From: Clostridia bacterium
GTDB taxonomy: Bacteria > Bacillota > Clostridia > UMGS1840 > HGM11507
DNA: 64,000 bases
Direction: 5' to 3'
Assembly (NCBI GenBank): GCA_017414505.1
Contig: JAFQLQ010000032.1
Span: 1-64,000, forward strand
Shown here in pieces: positions 61,477 through 64,000 of the stretch; position 1 is the first letter of the stretch; every line of letters begins with the position of its first letter. A program made the position numbers and the translations under genes. The notes beneath the pieces were generated by a model. That model was not told the DNA's origin. It worked only from the letters and a program-made list of their open reading frames with translations, and did no database searches.

Positions 61477-62547
61477 ATGAAAAAAGTCATAGCTTTGATT
61501 TTGCTGATTACTTTCGTTCTTTCGTCGGTAAATGTTTTTGCGGCAAGCGAAGAGCAGGTTGCAAGAATTTTAATCAAGGTTTCCGAAGAAAGTACTATGC
61601 TTACTGATTTGTATAAAGCCGGTGAAAAATACCGCATTTCAAATAATGTAACAAATCAGTATATTGATAATCAGCTGAATATTTATATAAACCGCTGTCT
61701 TACTGAATTAATCAAACTAAATTCAGACGGAACCCTTAACGAAAGTAATTTCGAAAGTACGGTACAGAATGTACTGTTTTCGCAGGCACAACGTCTGGAA
61801 CCGGTTTTTTTACTGGTTGTTCAGGAAGCATACTCAAATCTGATTGTAGATTTACTTTCTAATAAAATTCCTGCACAGTTTGAACCTTTGTATAAGGCAC
61901 TTGTTGCCGAAACAAAAGACATTCTCGGATGGAATATAAAATTTGAAATGCCGGTTCTTACTCCTTTTGAGGAAGTTGTTACAAACAGTTCGTTTACAGA
62001 TATGGGCAGATACAAATGGGCAAACGAAGCAGTTGAATCACTTCTTTCTAAAGGTATAATAAACGGTATCGGAAATAATCTTTTTGATCCTTCTGCCGAT
62101 GTAAAAAGAGAAGAATTTACAAAAATGCTGTCTGTGGCATTTAACATAGTTTCAGATACTGCAGTATGTAATTTTAATGATGTAAATAAAAACGAATGGT
62201 ATTATAAATACATTGCATCCATGGCTGAAATGCGTATGGTTAACGGAATTTCGGAAACGGAATTCGGCGTTGGCGACAGCATTATAAGACAGGATATGGC
62301 GGTAATGATTTACCGCATTGGAAACAAAGCAGGCATATTCGGCGGTGTTGAAAAAACCGAGGATTTTGCTGATAGCTTCAGTATTTCCGACTATGCTACC
62401 GAAGCAGTAAGCTGCCTGAAAAGTGCAGGTATACTAAACGGTTCGGATGAGGGATATTTCTTCCCCCATAAAACTTCCAACCGTGCGGAAGCAGCTCAAA
62501 TTCTTTATAATTTTTATAATTATATATTAAACACTCAAAATAATTAA
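61477..62547 (+). CDS. secreted protein with C-terminal SLH domains
   Basis: 356 residues. Signal peptide at 1-23 (VNVFAAS), helical N-terminal region of about 150 residues with no recognised family, then three SLH domains (about 175-350; RYKWANEAVESLLSKGIING, WYYKYIASMAEMRMVNG, YATEAVSCLKSAGILNGSDE). ATG at 61477 with GGAGG four bases before it; the frame extends into the phosphatase gene but without a better start. Confidence 0.85.
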   Translation: MKKVIALILLITFVLSSVNVFAASEEQVARILIKVSEESTMLTDLYKAGEKYRISNNVTNQYIDNQLNIYINRCLTELIKLNSDGTLNESNFESTVQNVLFSQAQRLEPVFLLVVQEAYSNLIVDLLSNKIPAQFEPLYKALVAETKDILGWNIKFEMPVLTPFEEVVTNSSFTDMGRYKWANEAVESLLSKGIINGIGNNLFDPSADVKREEFTKMLSVAFNIVSDTAVCNFNDVNKNEWYYKYIASMAEMRMVNGISETEFGVGDSIIRQDMAVMIYRIGNKAGIFGGVEKTEDFADSFSISDYATEAVSCLKSAGILNGSDEGYFFPHKTSNRAEAAQILYNFYNYILNTQNN

Positions 62548-62573
62548 AAAACAAAAAAGAGAGGCGAAATTTT

Positions 62574-64000
62574 ATGAAAAAAATTGTTTCATTACTAATT
62601 GTTGCTTCAATGATGCTTACTATATGTGTAAGCGGTTTTGCGGCAATGACAGCAAACGAAATGTATGAGGCACTTACAGGTGTTCATGCATCCAATCCCT
62701 ACGGAGCAGAAAGTGGCTTGATTGATGCATACAAAAATGTATCTCCGGCTCAGATGGCTGCTATGAAAGTTCTTGTTGACAAATTAGCTGCAACTGATTA
62801 CACAGATGCTTCAAACGCTATATGGACAGGTGTTCTTTCGGAAACAGAAGATGCTTTAAAAGCTCAGGAAATCGGATTTATTCTTGACATTACAAAATTA
62901 ATTGCTTATGCTCAGGATCCACTTGATGTAAATTCTTACTTTAAAGGCAATCCTGCAAATGCAAGTTCAACAGAGCTTAAAACTCTGCTTGTTAACAAAT
63001 TAACTGCTGAATCTGCAGCGTTCCAGAACGGAGCATATCAGACTCTTAATACTTATGCAAATGATAAGCTTACAAAAGATGCTTTTGGCGGTCTTATCAT
63101 TGATCTTAAAGACAAATTTGTTAAAGTTATTAAAACCAACAAAGATACTTTAACAACTGCTTTTACTTCAAATGACCAGAACGCATATACCACTCTTATT
63201 GAAAACTATTTCATTCAGGCACTATGCGAAGTTATAGGTTCTCCTGCTTATCCTGAATTTGCAGTTAATGCAATTCCTGCAATGGCAGCAAAAGGATTTG
63301 TGGATACTACAACTCCTGAAAATTCTAAATTTGTTAAATGGGTTCAGGATGCTTTTAAATTCTTAAAAGCTGTTGACAGTGATGCAGTTTGCGTTATCGC
63401 CAATACTGTAATTGCTGCTATTTCTGATATTGATATCGTATTAGAAAACGGTTCCAGAATCAATCCAAACAAGGTTGTAAGCCTTGCTTCAAACAGTTCT
63501 GCTACATTCACTATTAAAACAGCAGAAGAAGTGTTTACCGGAACAGATAAAGCTTACGGTCTTGATTTAGACCTTACAAACTGGTTTGATTTAAAATTAA
63601 TCAACTATGACGGTACTGCATTTGCAGCTGCAAATATTACTTATGACGAAGTTGCAGGTAAATTTACAATAACAGGAGCTAATACAGACAGAACTACCAA
63701 ATACGGTGTTCTTCAGTTATACAGAAACGCAACAACAGACCAGGGTAATGACGACGCAACACATCAGTTGTTTGCTGAATTCCAGGTTATGGTTGGCAGA
63801 GTATCCTCCGGTAATAGCGGCGGTGGTGGCGGAAGTGCTGCATCTAAATTTGAAGTTACATTTATGGTTGACGGAAAAGTTCACGACCACGTTAATGTTA
63901 TTAACGGTAAATTAGCAGAAACTCCAAAAGCTCCTGAAAAAGACGGTTATAACTTCATCGGTTGGTCTACAGATGGTGAAACTACTGTTGATCCTGCAAC
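62574..64000 (+). CDS. secreted protein with InlB-type B-repeat, cut by right edge
   Basis: ATG at 62574 preceded by GAGAGGCG. The frame is open to the window end (475 codons). Signal peptide at 1-24 (VSGFAAM). Residues about 25-270 are helix-rich and Ala/Thr-rich and unrecognised. A beta-sandwich of cohesin-like look (VVSLASNSSATFTIKTAEE...FQVMVGRVSSG) follows, then a Gly-rich linker (SGNSGGGGGS). A Flg_new/InlB B-repeat begins at about residue 425 (FEVTFMVDG...APEKDGYNFIGWSTDG). SLH domains may follow outside. Belongs with the SLH gene just upstream, from which it is separated by 26 bp. Confidence 0.8.
   Translation, partial: MKKIVSLLIVASMMLTICVSGFAAMTANEMYEALTGVHASNPYGAESGLIDAYKNVSPAQMAAMKVLVDKLAATDYTDASNAIWTGVLSETEDALKAQEIGFILDITKLIAYAQDPLDVNSYFKGNPANASSTELKTLLVNKLTAESAAFQNGAYQTLNTYANDKLTKDAFGGLIIDLKDKFVKVIKTNKDTLTTAFTSNDQNAYTTLIENYFIQALCEVIGSPAYPEFAVNAIPAMAAKGFVDTTTPENSKFVKWVQDAFKFLKAVDSDAVCVIANTVIAAISDIDIVLENGSRINPNKVVSLASNSSATFTIKTAEEVFTGTDKAYGLDLDLTNWFDLKLINYDGTAFAAANITYDEVAGKFTITGANTDRTTKYGVLQLYRNATTDQGNDDATHQLFAEFQVMVGRVSSGNSGGGGGSAASKFEVTFMVDGKVHDHVNVINGKLAETPKAPEKDGYNFIGWSTDGETTVDPA

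Overview
The window comes from a low-GC Gram-positive (Firmicutes) bacterium of the class Clostridia, probably an uncultured anaerobe of the gut type. The signs are AT-rich DNA, strong Shine-Dalgarno sites, a Spo0A sporulation regulator, S-layer homology (SLH) proteins together with a CsaB-type pyruvyl transferase, RNase Y, TIGR01212/TIGR04086/DUF951 family proteins, and an open-ended set of glycan-degrading enzymes. No rRNA, tRNA, CRISPR array, IS element or prophage was seen. Taxonomy below class level is inference.

Layout. 1-5.5 kb: a TPR-like membrane protein cut by the left edge, a DUF951 protein, two related secreted proteins on the minus strand, then a 0.8-kb intergenic region with a palindromic repeat and two copies of a structured small RNA gene. 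5.5-14.4 kb: GTP-type PEP carboxykinase; then a cell-surface polymer operon (MurJ flippase, two DUF4330 proteins, O-antigen ligase-like protein, and a glycosyltransferase fused to a CsaB pyruvyl transferase); an HD-domain protein. 14.4-16.7 kb: spo0A, then a yybP-ykoY (Mn2+) riboswitch in front of a Ca2+/cation antiporter. 16.7-27.7 kb: sugar locus with an XRE-PfkB fusion kinase, class II aldolase, Mgl-type sugar ABC transporter, GH38 alpha-mannosidase and GH2 beta-mannosidase. 27.8-32.6 kb: an SLH protein, a secreted subtilase, a small membrane protein and a radical SAM protein. 32.6-34.8 kb: a small accessory module, an XRE repressor divergent from a four-gene operon that encodes a JAMM metalloprotease. 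34.9-42 kb: uronate/glycan locus (GH28, sialidase-fold, PL8 lyase, KduI, DUF624). 42-46.1 kb: a large secreted GLUG/lectin-like protein, a ribbon-helix-helix protein and the third copy of the small RNA. 46.2-49.5 kb: rny, ymdB, tagA. 49.5-57.5 kb: aromatic amino acid operon (aroF-tyrA-aroB-aroA-aroC-pheA, then malQ) preceded by a Phe/Tyr-rich leader peptide and attenuator. 57.5-64 kb: SLH-C39 peptidase, a capsule tyrosine-kinase module (YveK/CpsD/CpsB types), an SLH protein and a secreted repeat protein cut by the right edge.

The surface theme is coherent. Lipid-linked polymers are flipped, ligated and probably pyruvylated by the CsaB domain, and SLH proteins encoded here would bind such pyruvylated polymer. 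The catabolic loci encode mostly cytoplasmic enzymes, so they act on imported oligosaccharides.

Most unusual observations: (1) a three-copy family of about 150-170-nt RNA genes on the minus strand, each with a sigma-A promoter at 17-bp spacing, arms that covary, a conserved 5-bp pseudoknot and an intrinsic terminator; one lies directly in front of a ribbon-helix-helix gene. (2) A ribosome-mediated attenuator for aromatic biosynthesis in a Firmicute. (3) The JAMM operon with its operator dyad. (4) The XRE-PfkB and glycosyltransferase-CsaB fusions. All assignments rest on reading motifs in the sequence; no database search was run.
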